Shown here piece by piece: positions 62,210 to 64,000 of a stretch of 64,000 nucleotides of DNA. The translations under genes and the position numbers were made by a program. How positions within the stretch are numbered: position 1 is the stretch's first letter; the number at the start of each line of letters is the position of its first letter. Source of the stretch: Flavicella sp964230805 (GTDB taxonomy: Bacteria > Bacteroidota > Bacteroidia > Flavobacteriales > Flavobacteriaceae); the NCBI GenBank assembly GCA_964230805.1, contig CAXRIA010000009.1:1-64000 (forward strand), given 5' to 3'. The notes under the pieces are model-generated. The model had not been told where the DNA came from. It ran no database searches and saw nothing but the letters and a program-made list of their open reading frames with translations.

Positions 62210-62215
62210 TTGTAC

Positions 62216-63808
62216 ATGAACACACTTGAAAAATTTAAACAATTTGCTCCAAAGCAGCATCTGCTCGGTCACAGTAAAAATGCTATAATTTATACCCGTG
62301 TATCTACCAAGGAGCAAGCGGATACCAACACATCGCTTGAAACCCAGAAAAAGTATTGTGAGCACTATGCTAAATCTAATGGGTATAACATCGTAGGGTA
62401 TTTTGGTGGGACTTACGAATCTGCTAAAAGCGATGAACGTAAAGAGTTCAAGAGGATGCTTAAATATGTTAGGCAGAGTGGTTCGGTAGGCTATATTATT
62501 GTTTACTCCTATGATAGGTTCTCTAGAACAGGTAGTAGCGCCGCTCAGATATCGCAAGAGCTCTTCGAAAAAGGAATACAGGTAAAAGCGGTAACACAAG
62601 AAGTAGATACGACTTCTGCAGCGGGAAAGTTCCAGCAAAACCTGTTCTTTATGTTCAGTCAATTCGACAACGAACTCAGAAGGGATAAAACCATTACGGC
62701 TATGACCGATCTTTTACGTAAAGGATATTGGTTATGGAGCCCACCTATAGGCTATGTCAATAAAAAGAAATACCATAAGGCTGTAGACTGGGAAATTGTA
62801 CCTTCTGATAAAGGAAAACTGCTTAAAAAAGCATTTGCATGGAAGGCAAAAGGTATATATACCAATGTGGAGATTATTGATAAGCTCAAAGGTTTGGGAA
62901 TGACAATCAACGAGCGTAGGCTTAGTGAGGTATTCAAGAATCCGTTCTACTGCGGTGTACTTATCAGTAAGATGATTCCTGGCGAAATTATTGAAGGCAG
63001 ACATGAGCCTCTTGTTTCTAAAGAAAATTTTCTAAAAATCAATTCCCAAGAGACTCATCACCCCAAACACCATAAATCGGAAAATGACAACCTTCCGTTA
63101 AAGCAATTTATTTATTGTGACCGTTGTAAACTTCCTCTAACAGGTTATCTTGTTAAGAAAAAGGGGCTTTATTATTATAAATGTAGAACTAAGGGCTGTT
63201 CGTATAATAAATCAGCAAAGGTTTTACATAAATCCTTTGAAGATAACTTGAATCTATATCAAGTAGATCCAAAATACAATGCTATTATCAAAGAGGTCAT
63301 GGCGTACTCCTATGATAACATCACAAAGGAGATAAGACAGCAGAGTGCTGCCATCAAAAAAAAGATTACCGAACTAAACGATAAAATAGAATCGGTAGAG
63401 GAACGCTTTGCGCTTGGTGAGATTGATTCTGATATATACAAAAAATTTAAGGATAAATATGATGGCCAAAAAGTGGAACTACAATCTAAAATAGAGAATC
63501 CAGCTATTAATAGTTCGAACCTTGAAAAGGCTATCGATAAAGCGCTAGAATTATCCGCTTCGCTCCATTATATATGGGCAAATGGAGATCTGAAACAAAA
63601 ACAGAAACTTCAAAATTTAGTGTTTCCTGGTGGTTTGGGTTATGATAAGTCAAATGATAGAGTTCGAACCCCAAAAGTAAACGCTATTTTTTCTGCAATA
63701 CACTCATTATCAGGTGAAATAGAAAGCATAAAAAAAGGAGAACCAATTCCTGTGAATCAATTCTCCGATTTGGTGACCGCGATAGGATTCAAACCTATAA
63801 CCTTCTGA
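62216..63808 (+). CDS. Large serine recombinase (island integrase)
   Basis: 530 residues. N-terminal resolvase domain with nucleophile Ser30 in YTRVSTKEQ and YSYDRFSRTG; a recombinase domain (~165-270, GYVNKKK, NPFYCGVLI); a zinc ribbon (FIYCDRCKLPL ... YKCRTKGCSY); and a coiled coil (~385-430, ITELNDKIESVEERF). Such enzymes join short attP and attB sites without tRNA preference as a rule, but here the last ~13 codons overlap the tRNA-Arg(ACG) gene on the other strand, and ~12 codons before them overlap the tRNA's terminator. In the circular form the end would change to ...IGLF. ATG 62216 is chosen over TTG 62210. Confidence 0.9.
   Translation: MNTLEKFKQFAPKQHLLGHSKNAIIYTRVSTKEQADTNTSLETQKKYCEHYAKSNGYNIVGYFGGTYESAKSDERKEFKRMLKYVRQSGSVGYIIVYSYDRFSRTGSSAAQISQELFEKGIQVKAVTQEVDTTSAAGKFQQNLFFMFSQFDNELRRDKTITAMTDLLRKGYWLWSPPIGYVNKKKYHKAVDWEIVPSDKGKLLKKAFAWKAKGIYTNVEIIDKLKGLGMTINERRLSEVFKNPFYCGVLISKMIPGEIIEGRHEPLVSKENFLKINSQETHHPKHHKSENDNLPLKQFIYCDRCKLPLTGYLVKKKGLYYYKCRTKGCSYNKSAKVLHKSFEDNLNLYQVDPKYNAIIKEVMAYSYDNITKEIRQQSAAIKKKITELNDKIESVEERFALGEIDSDIYKKFKDKYDGQKVELQSKIENPAINSSNLEKAIDKALELSASLHYIWANGDLKQKQKLQNLVFPGGLGYDKSNDRVRTPKVNAIFSAIHSLSGEIESIKKGEPIPVNQFSDLVTAIGFKPITF
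63730..63766 (-). terminator. Terminator of tRNA-Arg(ACG), inside the recombinase gene
   Basis: On the minus strand GGAGAATTGATTC and GAATTGGTTCTCC form a 13-bp stem (three wobble pairs) with an ACAG loop, followed by seven T. It begins 5 bp after the tRNA's CCA and is wholly within the recombinase coding region. Confidence 0.75.
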
Positions 63809-63847
63809 GCCGTAATCAGATGCGCTCTTCAGTTGCGCCACGCGGCC
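63771..63847 (-). tRNA. tRNA-Arg (ACG anticodon), CCA encoded
   Basis: 77 nt. Acceptor GGCCGCG/CGCGGTC (one G-U), D-stem GCGC/GCGC, anticodon stem TCTGA/TCAGA with loop TTACGGC, T-stem ATAGG/CCTAT. It ends ACCA with the CCA encoded, unlike the other three tRNAs here; that end lies on the island side. The T-loop is TTTGAAT, with T where the invariant C56 should be, and the D-loop AACTGAAGA has A where G19 should be, so a 19-56 pair could still form as A-U. Confidence 0.9.
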
Positions 63848-63859
63848 GTTAAGCGGTTG

Positions 63860-63867
63860 CAAATATA
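63860..63867 (-). promoter_or_regulatory. -7 box of tRNA-Arg(ACG)
   Basis: TATATTTG on the minus strand, 12 nt before the tRNA 5' end, matching TAnnTTTG. Confidence 0.55.
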
Positions 63868-63908
63868 CATATATATCCTCAAAATAAAAGTATTTTTCAG
63901 AAAATAAA

Positions 63909-64000
63909 TCAATTAATTTCGTTCCGTAGGCTTTTTAAAATTTGGGAAGCTTTTGCCAGGTCTTTTTCAAAAACATACAGTTCAACGCTAGCATGCAAGG
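63909..64000 (-). CDS. C-terminal end of a small DUF2007-like protein, start outside window
   Basis: A minus-strand frame ends ...VELYVFEKDLAKASQILKSL and RNEIN at TGA 63909-63911 and is open to the right edge (about 30 codons visible). The 'V.LYV.E.D...A..IL' pattern fits the end of DUF2007 proteins. Only weakly supported because so little is visible. Confidence 0.4.
   Translation of the reverse strand, partial: LHASVELYVFEKDLAKASQILKSLRNEIN

Larger units (their letters stand above)
55058..63789. mobile_element. Genomic island integrated at the 3' end of tRNA-Arg(ACG)
   Basis: About 8.7 kb bounded by a 17-bp tRNA-3'-end copy on the left (55058-55074) and the intact tRNA on the right (63773-63789), differing at one base. 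It carries a large serine recombinase and a MerR-like gene next to the tRNA, and orphan cargo genes, several AT-rich or damaged. No conjugation or relaxase gene was recognised, so transfer would need help from elsewhere. Boundaries are inferred from the repeats and terminators, not from comparison with an empty site. Confidence 0.6.

Overview
The window comes from the chromosome of a Bacteroidota bacterium, most likely of the family Flavobacteriaceae. Four things point there: T9SS type A sorting domains and DUF8202-type surface proteins, a tmRNA tag ending in GEENYAMAA, repeated TTTG-N19-TAnnTTTG promoters in place of the E. coli -35/-10 pair with A-rich rather than GGAGG-rich start regions, and the gene order rplQ-carA-eno-gltA-CtlX-like. 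Most of the window is ordinary core genome; the last 9 kb is a tRNA-bound genomic island.

Layout. 1-6.2 kb: surface or secreted proteins (DUF8202, T9SS, CotH/lamin-tail) around a minus-strand tmRNA gene. 6.3-12.6 kb: kdsA, an Mpl-like Mur ligase, the trkA-trkH potassium uptake pair and radC. 12.7-17.3 kb: a polysaccharide-related group (deacetylase-like DUF7033 protein, FemAB/GNAT-like protein, Wzx-like flippase, GT4 glycosyltransferase). 17.5-21.2 kb: an exported orphan, rarA, a rhomboid protease and rlmB. 21.4-39.2 kb: the long ribosomal cluster, split into three transcription blocks by visible terminators and promoters: rpsL-rpsG-fusA-rpsJ; rplC to rpsN; rpsH to rplQ including secY, infA, rpmJ and rpoA. 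39.3-44.3 kb: carA, eno, gltA and a CtlX-like amidinotransferase-fold protein that appears to have lost its catalytic residues. 44.4-54.3 kb: clpC, gyrA plus a TPR lipid/secreted protein, an NlpC/P60 hydrolase and a PgpH-like 7TM-HD phosphodiesterase. 54.5-54.9 kb: tRNA-Ser(GCU), tRNA-Pro(UGG) and tRNA-Arg(UCU).

55.06-63.79 kb is an integrated element. Its right end carries a MerR-like gene and a large serine recombinase whose last codons are, on the other strand, the 3' end of a tRNA-Arg(ACG) gene and that tRNA's terminator. At the left end a 17-bp copy of the tRNA 3' end (16/17 identical) lies just before what looks like the original tRNA terminator, followed by three more 113-bp-spaced units of 'tRNA-3'-end-like sequence plus terminator'. 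Cargo: a possible PD-(D/E)XK-fold protein, a 361-bp nest of palindromes with matching ends that resembles a cassette recombination site, small orphan genes, a DNA-glycosylase-like gene with one internal stop, MORN-repeat genes including one split at a U UUU UUA slippery heptamer, and a ribbon-helix-helix coiled-coil protein facing a 24-bp perfect palindrome.

All family assignments were made by reading the translations; no database search was run. Coordinates of hairpins and promoters were read by eye.
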